Below are positions 53,270 through 61,760 of a stretch of DNA of 64,000 nucleotides, in pieces; position 1 is the stretch's first letter; the number at the start of each line of letters is the position of its first letter. The notes below the pieces were generated by a model, which searched no databases, was not told the DNA's origin, and was given only the letters and a program-made list of their open reading frames with translations. Source of the stretch: Lederbergia graminis (lineage in GTDB: Bacteria; Bacillota; Bacilli; Bacillales; Bacillaceae_C); the NCBI RefSeq assembly GCF_042655485.1, contig NZ_JBHSMC010000010.1, positions 1 to 64,000 of the forward strand. The letters run 5' to 3'. The position numbers and the translations under genes are program-made.

Positions 53270-54382
53270 ATGACAGCTGAAAAACAAAGTATCATTACTC
53301 CAGAGCGAAGTACATTTTTTAAACACGCAATCATAGAAGATTATGGAACATATCAGTCATTAAGTGATGGTGATTTATGGCCACAAGCCTGGTCCGATGA
53401 TGATAACATCTATACAGCAAATGGAGATGGAAAAGGTTTTGACCTAAATGGTGAGTGGGGAGATATTGTAGTTAATGTTGTGAAGGGAGATATAGCATCC
53501 GGAACACTATCTGGTGAAAGGATCTCCTCAGGAGAAGAAGTAAGTCAAGTATGGAGTGACCCTGAAAAATATAACAGAAAGCCAACAGGTATGGTTTCTG
53601 TAGATGGTTGTCTCTACTTGACCGTACAAGATTTAAATAAAGAGACTGAGGGTGGCCGGATTTTCAATGATGTACCTGCAGCAACTATTGTTAAATCCAC
53701 TGATAAAGGGAAAACGTGGACATGGGATCAAGAAAAACCAATGTTTAATAATCATGTATATACAACTTTGATGTTTTTGGATTATGGAAAAGATGGAGAA
53801 AACAACTGTTTCGATGATTATGTATATGCATACGGATTAGATAATAACTGGCGTGCTTCTTTTTCGAAAACAGTACCGGATCCAACAAAATTATACTTAG
53901 CTAGAATCCCAAAGGATAGTATACAAGATATAAGTAAATGGGAATTTTACACAGGTGATTTGCAAGGTAATGCTAGTTGGTCTGCTCCTGGTGAAATCGA
54001 ATTAAGAAAACCAGTGCTGCAAGACGAGCGAAGAGTTTATGTCGATCGTGTAAAGGAACCTAGTAATATGTCTGTACTGTCCCAAGGTAGCATTGTCTAC
54101 AATAAACCTCTCAATAGATATATATATTCGTCATGGACCGAGTTTACATTTGAATTTTATGAGTCACCGACTCCTTGGGGTCCATGGAAATTGTTCTTGT
54201 CAAAAGATTTTGGTGAATATCCTTGGTCAGAAAATAAATACGGAGGATATGCAACTGTGATTCCATCAAAATTTATTAGTGATGATGGTAAAGAAATGTG
54301 GGTTAATTCCCAAACCTTTGTTGGGGGATATCATAATTATAGAATGTCATTTAGAAAGTTAGTAGTTACACCCAATGAATAA
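53270..54382 (+). CDS. DUF4185-like glycan-active protein, cytosolic paralog of the surface lipoprotein
   Basis: ATG after AGAGGG gives 370 residues with no signal. It aligns with residues about 65-430 of the lipoprotein at 801-2549, with the same DGDLWPQAWSDDDNIYTANG signature, STPTGMVSV-type segment and TEFTFEFYESPTPWGPWK near the end. It lacks the discoidin-like domain. The pair suggests an enzyme acting on polymer outside and a counterpart acting on imported fragments. Catalytic residues are not established. Confidence 0.75.
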   Translation: MTAEKQSIITPERSTFFKHAIIEDYGTYQSLSDGDLWPQAWSDDDNIYTANGDGKGFDLNGEWGDIVVNVVKGDIASGTLSGERISSGEEVSQVWSDPEKYNRKPTGMVSVDGCLYLTVQDLNKETEGGRIFNDVPAATIVKSTDKGKTWTWDQEKPMFNNHVYTTLMFLDYGKDGENNCFDDYVYAYGLDNNWRASFSKTVPDPTKLYLARIPKDSIQDISKWEFYTGDLQGNASWSAPGEIELRKPVLQDERRVYVDRVKEPSNMSVLSQGSIVYNKPLNRYIYSSWTEFTFEFYESPTPWGPWKLFLSKDFGEYPWSENKYGGYATVIPSKFISDDGKEMWVNSQTFVGGYHNYRMSFRKLVVTPNE

Positions 54383-54475
54383 TAATCCTAGCAATCTAGT
54401 TATTAGGGGGAATGGTGGATGACTTAATAGAATTGAAAAACAATTCAAAAAGATGTAAAGAATGTAAAAAAAATA

Positions 54476-54533
54476 TTGATTTAGTACTAGTTTTGCGATA
54501 ATATTAGGGCAAAAGGTGATGTAAACGATTACA
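54476..54533 (+). promoter_or_regulatory. Promoter with perfect cre/LacI operator upstream of the giant binding-protein operon
   Basis: TTGATT (54476-54481), a 17-bp spacer and TAATAT (54499-54504) are followed after 15 bases by TGTAAACGATTACA (54520-54533), a 14/14 match to cre. A 270-base leader then runs to the start codon; I see no riboswitch in it. Confidence 0.75.
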
Positions 54534-54807
54534 CCGTTATCATTCATGCACACCTAAGGTACTATTCTATTAGTCAATCACCACCGAATTACCTAAAGGG
54601 GGTTGTAGTAAGGGGGTATCCTAAAAAAAGTATAAAGTTAGTATTTCGAAGATTACTATTCTTGCTTTTTTGTGTAATCAAATGAATAGTAAAATTCATA
54701 GAAAAATTCTAAAAAGGCTATTGTGGATTTACCAATAGCTATAAAGTGTTTTTCAACAGAGTTTTATGGGGAGAAATTTATTCGAAATAGAAATGGAGGA
54801 GGATTCC

Positions 54808-57786
54808 TTGTTACGCTTACTCCGAAAGTATGCAATCAGCATAACAGTTACGATATTACTAGTTGGATCGATAACTATTTGGTGGCAAACTCGTGGATAT
54901 GATGATGCTGTCATGGCTGGTATTCCTGAATATGATGATATTGAAGAAAGATCTATACTAGCTGATGAAGATATATCTGCATTACTAGAACCATCATTTT
55001 ATGAATACTATCAAAATCATAATCTTGATGGAGCTACAGATACAACAGGTTTCGACTTGAAAATTCCATCGCAAGAATACTCGGCTATCAGTGAAGAAGG
55101 TGTAGAAGAAATTAGTGGTCTTGGTGCACCTTTTGATAAAGCGATTGCAATTAAAGATGAAACAGGCTGGATTGAGTTTACATTTACAGTTCCACAAGAC
55201 GGATACTATCAAATTGGAATGGACTATTACGCACTAGAAGGAAAGCGCTCTAATGTCGTAAGAAGTATCAAATTAGACGGAGAATATCCATTTTTCCAAG
55301 CGAAAAAGATAACTTTCCAACGTATGTGGGAAGAAGCGGAAGAGACATGGTTTGACAACCAAGGAAATGAATTTAACCCAGCAAGAGAAGAAGTTTTTGG
55401 TTGGCAGTACAAAGAATTGAGAGATTCTGAAGCAAAAGTTGGAGAGCCACTTCGTTTCTATATGGAAAAAGGTGAGCATACAGTACGCATTGAAGGTGTA
55501 CGCGAACCGGCTGCAATTGGTGAGTTTCATGTATTTTCACCAATCGTCCTACCTTCATATGAAGATGTGAAGAAAACATATGAACAAAAAGGATATAAAG
55601 AAACAAAAGGTATCCAAATCAAAATCCAAGCAGAAGATGCTGTTCTTCGCTCTGACCCAACATTAAAACGTGTGGAAGATAGAGAACCAGACACGGAACC
55701 ATTCAATAAAGAAGCGATTGTATTAAATACATTCGGTGGAGATGGTTGGAGAAATGGTGAACAATGGGCAGAATGGGAATTTGAAGTACCTGAAAGTGGA
55801 CTTTATAATATCGGAATGCGTTACGGTCAATGGTATTTAAACGGATTCCCGGTAGAAAGAAAAATTACGATTGATGGTAAATTACCATTTAAAGAAATGA
55901 ATGAAGTGCTATTCCCATACCAAGCGCAGTTCAATATTAAGCGTATTGGGACAATGGATGAGAAAGAAGACTACTTATTCTACCTAGAAGAAGGAAAGCA
56001 CACGATTCGAATGGAGGTACAATTAGGAAGTCTTGGACCTCTATTAGAAACAGTTAGGGAAGCAACAACGAAATTATCACTTATTTATCGTGAAATTATT
56101 CGTGTTACAGGTACAAGTCCAGACCCTAACATTGACTGGGATCTAGAAGGTAGTGTTCCGAACTTAATACCACGTTTTCATATTTTAGCTACTCATATTC
56201 ATGAAGTAGTGCAAGAACTTTATAAACTTGGTGTTAAAGAAGGAAGTTCGGATGTAAGTACGTTACTTGAAGTACGTGACACATTAATCGGAATGGCTGA
56301 TGATACAAGAACAATTCCAGGAAGATTACAATCCATTAATGACTTGCAATCTCAATTAGGTACATGGATTAACACATTAAGTGGACAAAGATTATTGCTT
56401 GACTATATTTTGATTCAATCACCTGACGTAGATTGGCCAAGAGACCATGCTCCTTGGTATAAGCGTTTGGCATATAGTACACGTGATTTGGCTTACTCAT
56501 TTGTTAGAGACTATAACGGAGTAGGGAACGTGTATGAAGATGAAGAAGTACTTGAAGTATGGATCTCTCGTGGACGTGACTGGGTACAAATCATCAAGCA
56601 AATGATTGATGAAGACTTTACAGCTGAAACAGGAATTAAAGTTAACGTTAACTTAATTCCAGCAGGACAGATGCAAGTATTATTGTTAGCGAATACAGCC
56701 GGATTGACACCGGATGTTGCACTTGGAGTTGAAGGGGAAACACCAATCGACTTCGCGGTACGTAATGCACTCGTTAATTTAAACGAATTCCCTGATTATG
56801 AGGAAGTTGCTGCACGGTTTAGACCAGGTGCATTAATACCATACAAATATGACGGTGGCGATTACGCATTACCAGAAAACCAAAACTTTAACATGTTATT
56901 CTATCGTAAAGATATCATGATGGAACTAGGAATAGATGATGATGAGATTCCTCAAACATGGGAAGAAGTAATGGAACTTATCCCATTACTACAACAAAAC
57001 GGTATGGATTTCTATTATCCACATGCGCCGAATAACTCTGCTTTAGCAGTTAATGAATTTGCTCCATTCCTATTCCAACACGGTGGGGATTTATATGATG
57101 AAGAGGGGATGACTTCTAAACTCGATTCACCTGAAGCCCTACAAGCAATGGAAATGTGGACGGAACTATTTACAAACTACAAGATTGAAAAACAAGCTGA
57201 TTTCTATAACCGCTTCCGATCTGGAGAAATGCCAATTGGGGTAGCTGACTATGGTACGTATATTCTATTATCCACTGCGGCACCAGAGCTAACTGGTTGG
57301 TGGAGAATGGTACCACATCCAGGAATCAAACAACCAAATGGTGAAATTAATCGTTCTACTGGTGGACTTGGACAAACTGGTATCATCTTTAAGGATTCTG
57401 AAATGAAAGAAGAAGCTTGGGAATTCTTAAAATGGTGGACAGGTGCGGATGCACAAGAAAGATTTGGATCTGAACTTGAAGCACTTCTTGGTGTTGAAGC
57501 TCGCTGGAATACAGCAAACGTTGAAGCACTACAAAGACTTCCTTGGGACCAAGCTGACTTAGATGCAGTATTGGAGCAATGGGAATGGTTTAGAGAAAGG
57601 GAAGTTGTTGTAGGTGGATACTTTACAACACGTCACATCGCAAATATGTGGAATGAGATAGTATTGAACGGAAAAATGGTTCGTGAAGCAGTAGAAGAAG
57701 GGGTTAGAGAAATCAATAAGGAACTCCGGAAAAAACGTGAGGAATTTGGTTTAGAAACGGCTAAGACCAAATCCAGCGATGAATAG
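54808..57786 (+). CDS. Giant membrane-tethered ABC substrate-binding protein with two carbohydrate-binding-like modules
   Basis: The preferred start is TTG five bases after GGAGGAGG (992 residues); an ATG at 54766 is an alternative. An uncleaved hydrophobic anchor lies at about 10-27, with no lipobox. Two beta-sandwich modules follow, about 80-245 and 270-405 (GWIEFTFTVPQDGYYQIGM; WAEWEFEVPESGLYNIGM), a helical linker at about 415-570, and a family-1 solute-binding domain at about 580-970 (DVALGVEGETPIDFA, KEEAWEFLKWWTG). Ordinary binding proteins are about 450 residues. It is followed by its two permeases, so it should be their receptor and may also hold polymer at the membrane. Confidence 0.85.
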   Translation: MLRLLRKYAISITVTILLVGSITIWWQTRGYDDAVMAGIPEYDDIEERSILADEDISALLEPSFYEYYQNHNLDGATDTTGFDLKIPSQEYSAISEEGVEEISGLGAPFDKAIAIKDETGWIEFTFTVPQDGYYQIGMDYYALEGKRSNVVRSIKLDGEYPFFQAKKITFQRMWEEAEETWFDNQGNEFNPAREEVFGWQYKELRDSEAKVGEPLRFYMEKGEHTVRIEGVREPAAIGEFHVFSPIVLPSYEDVKKTYEQKGYKETKGIQIKIQAEDAVLRSDPTLKRVEDREPDTEPFNKEAIVLNTFGGDGWRNGEQWAEWEFEVPESGLYNIGMRYGQWYLNGFPVERKITIDGKLPFKEMNEVLFPYQAQFNIKRIGTMDEKEDYLFYLEEGKHTIRMEVQLGSLGPLLETVREATTKLSLIYREIIRVTGTSPDPNIDWDLEGSVPNLIPRFHILATHIHEVVQELYKLGVKEGSSDVSTLLEVRDTLIGMADDTRTIPGRLQSINDLQSQLGTWINTLSGQRLLLDYILIQSPDVDWPRDHAPWYKRLAYSTRDLAYSFVRDYNGVGNVYEDEEVLEVWISRGRDWVQIIKQMIDEDFTAETGIKVNVNLIPAGQMQVLLLANTAGLTPDVALGVEGETPIDFAVRNALVNLNEFPDYEEVAARFRPGALIPYKYDGGDYALPENQNFNMLFYRKDIMMELGIDDDEIPQTWEEVMELIPLLQQNGMDFYYPHAPNNSALAVNEFAPFLFQHGGDLYDEEGMTSKLDSPEALQAMEMWTELFTNYKIEKQADFYNRFRSGEMPIGVADYGTYILLSTAAPELTGWWRMVPHPGIKQPNGEINRSTGGLGQTGIIFKDSEMKEEAWEFLKWWTGADAQERFGSELEALLGVEARWNTANVEALQRLPWDQADLDAVLEQWEWFREREVVVGGYFTTRHIANMWNEIVLNGKMVREAVEEGVREINKELRKKREEFGLETAKTKSSDE

Positions 57787-57800
57787 GAGGGCGAAGAAAA

Positions 57801-58775
57801 TTGTCTTCGAATGTGACAACTAATACTAATGGGAGCTCGGTAGCGGAAACGCTACCGGGACACCATGTCCCAGTGGGAAGATGGAAGAAAACATGGACAG
57901 AAATGAAACGCAATAAGATTTCTTATTTACTTCTTGCACCATTTTTGATCCTGTTTACGGTATTTACAATAATTCCAATTATTACATCTGTAGCATTAAG
58001 TTTTACGTACTACAACATTATTGAATCTCCAAATTTTGTAGGGTTGTCGAATTATCGATTGCTATTTGTAGATGATGATATATTTCTAAAAGCTATAGGA
58101 GTTACCTTTACACTAGCATTTGTAACAGGACCACTTGGATATATCCTATCATTCCTATTAGCTTGGTTTATTACGCAAGTACCACAAAAATTCCGATTTT
58201 TCTATACGCTATGTTTCTATACGCCGTCCGTAACAAGTGCGGTTGCTATGTCAGTAGTATGGTTGTATTTCTTTGCAGGGGACCGAAAAGGGTTATTAAA
58301 CCACTTCTTAATCAAACTCGGTATTTTGAATGAACCATATTTGTTCTTGCAAAATGTTGATTCAATTGTCCCTGTAATTATATTCGTTTCATTATGGATG
58401 AGTATGGGAATTGGATTCCTTGCTTTCTTAGCTGGTTTACAAAACGTTCCTAAAGAATTGTATGAAGCGGGTAAAATTGATGGTATTAGATTCCGCTGGC
58501 AAGAACTATGGTATATAACACTACCTTCTGTAAAACCACAATTATTATTCGGTGCTGTTATGCAGGTGGTTCAGTCATTACAAATCTTTGATGTAAGTAC
58601 CCAGCTTGTAGGATTCCCGAGTCCATTGTATGCAGGACATACAATTCTATCCCATTTACATGACTATGCGTTTATCCGTTTTGAAATGGGATATGCATCA
58701 GCAATTGCTGTTGTCCTATTCCTCATCATGCTCGGCCTAAATAAATTTATCTTTGCAATACTGGGGAGGGATTAA
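57801..58775 (+). CDS. CUT1 sugar ABC transporter permease (MalF type)
   Basis: TTG after AGGAGGG gives 324 residues with six membrane segments. The loop LYEAGKIDGIRFRWQELWYITLP is the EAA motif. It lies 14 bases after the giant binding protein and three bases before its partner permease. It needs a shared ATPase from elsewhere. Confidence 0.9.
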   Translation: MSSNVTTNTNGSSVAETLPGHHVPVGRWKKTWTEMKRNKISYLLLAPFLILFTVFTIIPIITSVALSFTYYNIIESPNFVGLSNYRLLFVDDDIFLKAIGVTFTLAFVTGPLGYILSFLLAWFITQVPQKFRFFYTLCFYTPSVTSAVAMSVVWLYFFAGDRKGLLNHFLIKLGILNEPYLFLQNVDSIVPVIIFVSLWMSMGIGFLAFLAGLQNVPKELYEAGKIDGIRFRWQELWYITLPSVKPQLLFGAVMQVVQSLQIFDVSTQLVGFPSPLYAGHTILSHLHDYAFIRFEMGYASAIAVVLFLIMLGLNKFIFAILGRD

Positions 58776-58778
58776 AGG

Positions 58779-59642
58779 ATGAGAGCTGGAGTCGCCAGAA
58801 AAAGAATTGATTGGGGAGGAGTTTTTCTATATACCTTTCTGACAATAGGCGGATTGTTGTTCCTGGCACCATTAGTGTACATGGCATCAACATCTGTAAA
58901 ACCTGTCAGTGAATTATTCCTTTTCCCACCGAGGTTTTTCCCGATCAACCCAACATTAATTAACTTTCGGGACTTATTCTTTATAACAGGTACAACAACT
59001 GTACCGTTTTCACGCTATATATTTAATAGTGTGGTCGTAACATCTGCAATTGTAATTTTTGGGGTCCTTATCTCTGCTATGGCTGCGTACCCATTAGCAA
59101 AGCATACGATGCCGCTAAAAAGTACAGTATTTAACTTAATCGTTACAGCTTTAATGTTCTCGCCAGTAGTATTACAAATTCCTCAATACTTAATCATCAG
59201 CCAATCTGGAATGATGAATACGTACTGGGCAATGATACTACCTGGACTAGCAGCTCCTGTTGGTATTTTCTTAATGATTCAATTCCTGAAGCAAATTCCG
59301 GATTCGTTACTAGAATCGGCAAGGATAGAAGGTGCCAATGAATGGGTAATTCTTTGGAAAATTGTTGTACCTTTATTAAAGCCAGCAATTGCCACATTCG
59401 CACTATTTAGCTTTATCTCAGCTTGGAATGATCCATATGCTTCTACGATGTATGCAACGAAAGATCAGATTAAGACGATTCCATTTGCAATTACATCCAT
59501 TAGTGGTGGAGCTGGTGTTGTAGCGCGTGTTGGTACATTTGCTGCTGCAAGTTTCTTGATGATAATTCCAACAATTATGGTGTTTATCATCACTCAGCGA
59601 ATGGTTTTACAAACAATGGCTCATTCCGGAATGAAGGAATAG
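58779..59642 (+). CDS. CUT1 sugar ABC transporter permease (MalG type)
   Basis: ATG eight bases after GGGAGGG gives 287 residues and six membrane segments with the EAA loop ESARIEGANEWVILWKIVVP. It forms the transport channel with the preceding gene product. Confidence 0.9.
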   Translation: MRAGVARKRIDWGGVFLYTFLTIGGLLFLAPLVYMASTSVKPVSELFLFPPRFFPINPTLINFRDLFFITGTTTVPFSRYIFNSVVVTSAIVIFGVLISAMAAYPLAKHTMPLKSTVFNLIVTALMFSPVVLQIPQYLIISQSGMMNTYWAMILPGLAAPVGIFLMIQFLKQIPDSLLESARIEGANEWVILWKIVVPLLKPAIATFALFSFISAWNDPYASTMYATKDQIKTIPFAITSISGGAGVVARVGTFAAASFLMIIPTIMVFIITQRMVLQTMAHSGMKE

Positions 59643-59655
59643 GAGGTGGCTAACA

Positions 59656-61134
59656 TTGAAGAGATTTTTGCCTAAATGGATATGCGCTGCAGCTGCAGCC
59701 ACTATGTTATTGGCTATTCCCGTAACAAGTTCAGCGCAAACTCCTTACGAAGGCTATATATGGAATACGGAAGGACAAGACGTTCGTTCAATAAATGGAT
59801 ATGTGTATGATAGTTCAATAGATGGTGCGTTTTTACCATCAGGGCCACTGAATAACCCAGAGGATGTTTTTATTGGACCTGATGACACAGTGTATATTAC
59901 GGACACTGGAAACAATCGCATTGTCCATGTGGATAAAAATAATGAATTAATAAAAGTAATTGGAGATACAGAGGGGCCTGGACTTCTTAATGGACCAAAA
60001 GGTACTTTCGTTAAAGAAGATGGCACAGTATATGTGGCAGATACTAAAAATCAACGTATCGTACTTTTTGATCACAATGGAAAGTTTATTAAAGAACTTC
60101 CAGCACCAGATAGTCCTTTACTAGGTAGAAACTTCACGTACTCTCCTTCTAAACTAGCAGTAGATAAACGTGACTATCTTTATGTCGTGAGTGAAGGTAA
60201 TACAAGAGGTTTGATGCAAATAGATTCTACTGGAGACTTTAAAGGATTCTTTGGTTCTAACGATGTTCCTTTCAGTCTTACAAATTTAATTGTTAGATTA
60301 ATTGCAACAGAAGAACAAAAAGCAAAGTTACCATCTGTCCAAGCACTAGCGTTTTCGAACTTGGCACAAGATGAAGACGGTTTTATTTATACGACAACAT
60401 TAGGAACGGACTTTAACCAAATTAAGCGTCTATCCCCGGTTGGTGTTGATACATTAAACCATGGTATGAATAAATACGGTGACTTAATAAGTTATGGTGG
60501 GCCATTTGAAGTTTCATCTTTTGTCGATATTTCAATAAATAAAGACGGACTGATGACTGCACTAAACTTAACAACTAGCAGAGTCTATCAATATGACAAA
60601 CTAGGAAATCTATTATTCGTATTTGGTGGAAATGGTGCTCAAAACGGTGTTTTCACTACGCCATCAAGCTTAGCTGAAAACTCAGAAGGCATCATATATG
60701 TTGTGGATAAAGCACGTGCTAGAGTAGATTTATTCAGAACAACACCATTTGCTGATCTTGTACATGAAGCATCCAGATTATATGTAGAAGGCTACTATGA
60801 AGAAGCACGTGATCTTTGGGAAGAAGTTATCCAGCTAAATGGTAACTTTGATATTGCATATCACGCGATTGGGAAAGCGCTATATAAAAATGAAGAATAT
60901 AAAGAGGCAATGGAATATTTCCGAAAAGCAAATGCTAGAGAAGACTACTCAGAAGCATTTCGTCAGTATCGTGTAGAATTTGTTCGTGATAATTTTGCTT
61001 GGTTCTTCGGAGGAGTAATTGTTTTATTCCTAGTTATTCGCTACGGAATTCCATTAACGAATAAGCTTATTCGTAAACGTAGGTTGAAGAAAATGGAAGA
61101 AAGCTCGCTTGTGAAGGAGGAGGAAGCGTCTTGA
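59656..61134 (+). CDS. Secreted, membrane-anchored NHL beta-propeller protein with TPR repeats
   Basis: TTG after AGGAGGTGG gives 492 residues. A signal peptide (about 1-28, ending SSAQ) precedes an NHL-type propeller at about 35-370 (GPDDTVYITDTGNNRIVHVD; EDGTVYVADTKNQRIVLFD). Two TPR-like repeats follow at about 375-435 (EEARDLWEEVIQLNGNFDIAYHAIGKAL), then a C-terminal membrane helix (about 445-465) and a basic tail inside. The propeller and TPR should face outside. A scaffold or sensor role for the importer complex is plausible; no enzymatic motif is visible. Confidence 0.8.
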   Translation: MKRFLPKWICAAAAATMLLAIPVTSSAQTPYEGYIWNTEGQDVRSINGYVYDSSIDGAFLPSGPLNNPEDVFIGPDDTVYITDTGNNRIVHVDKNNELIKVIGDTEGPGLLNGPKGTFVKEDGTVYVADTKNQRIVLFDHNGKFIKELPAPDSPLLGRNFTYSPSKLAVDKRDYLYVVSEGNTRGLMQIDSTGDFKGFFGSNDVPFSLTNLIVRLIATEEQKAKLPSVQALAFSNLAQDEDGFIYTTTLGTDFNQIKRLSPVGVDTLNHGMNKYGDLISYGGPFEVSSFVDISINKDGLMTALNLTTSRVYQYDKLGNLLFVFGGNGAQNGVFTTPSSLAENSEGIIYVVDKARARVDLFRTTPFADLVHEASRLYVEGYYEEARDLWEEVIQLNGNFDIAYHAIGKALYKNEEYKEAMEYFRKANAREDYSEAFRQYRVEFVRDNFAWFFGGVIVLFLVIRYGIPLTNKLIRKRRLKKMEESSLVKEEEAS

Positions 61135-61745
61135 CCACACTTAAAAATATGAAACAAGTAATGGCTCATCCACTAGATTTCTTCTATGAATTGCAAAACC
61201 CAAGCCGCTTGAAATGGTCTCACGGCGTTATATTAATACTCCTTGCTTTTGTTGCGAGAATGGCTTCACTCTTATTAGTAGGCTACCATTTTGAAACTCG
61301 TGAAGCATATCAAATTTCTTATGGGCATGAGCTTATATGGATAGTAGTTCCTTGGATTACATGGTGTGTGGCTAACTGGAGTGTTAGTACAATTTTAGAT
61401 GGTGAAGGTAAATTTAAGGAAATCTTTGTTGGTAGTGCTTATTGTTTAGCACCGTACATCGTGTTTATTATTCCGATCACGTTATTAACGAATGTAATCG
61501 CTCTAAGTGAAGGGGAGTTTTATCGAACACTTTCTATGTTTGTATTTGCTTGGGTTGGATTGCTGATTCTAATTAAAGTGAAAGTTCTTCATGATTTTGA
61601 ATTAGGAAAACTGATCTTTATTACGTTTATTACGCTACTAGCAGTGGCAATAATCTGGTTCCTAGGGATATTGCTATATGGATTATTAAGCCAATTCATC
61701 AGTTTCTTCTTTGATATATTCAAAGAAATACGATTTAGGCTGTAG
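61131..61745 (+). CDS. YIP1-like integral membrane protein
   Basis: TTG overlapping the previous stop (TTGA) and preceded by GGAGGAGG gives 204 residues. Five hydrophobic helices and an N-terminal FYELQNPSRLKWSHG fit the YIP1 membrane family. The overlap signals tight translational coupling with the NHL-TPR gene, so the two products may form one complex. The function in bacteria is unknown. Confidence 0.75.
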   Translation: MTTLKNMKQVMAHPLDFFYELQNPSRLKWSHGVILILLAFVARMASLLLVGYHFETREAYQISYGHELIWIVVPWITWCVANWSVSTILDGEGKFKEIFVGSAYCLAPYIVFIIPITLLTNVIALSEGEFYRTLSMFVFAWVGLLILIKVKVLHDFELGKLIFITFITLLAVAIIWFLGILLYGLLSQFISFFFDIFKEIRFRL

Positions 61746-61760
61746 GAGGTGGGAAATATA

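Noticed and set aside
54412..54501. 29-codon frame with a CxxC motif
   Set aside because: It overlaps the promoter (TTGATT-17-TAATAT) of the next operon and has a badly spaced ribosome site.
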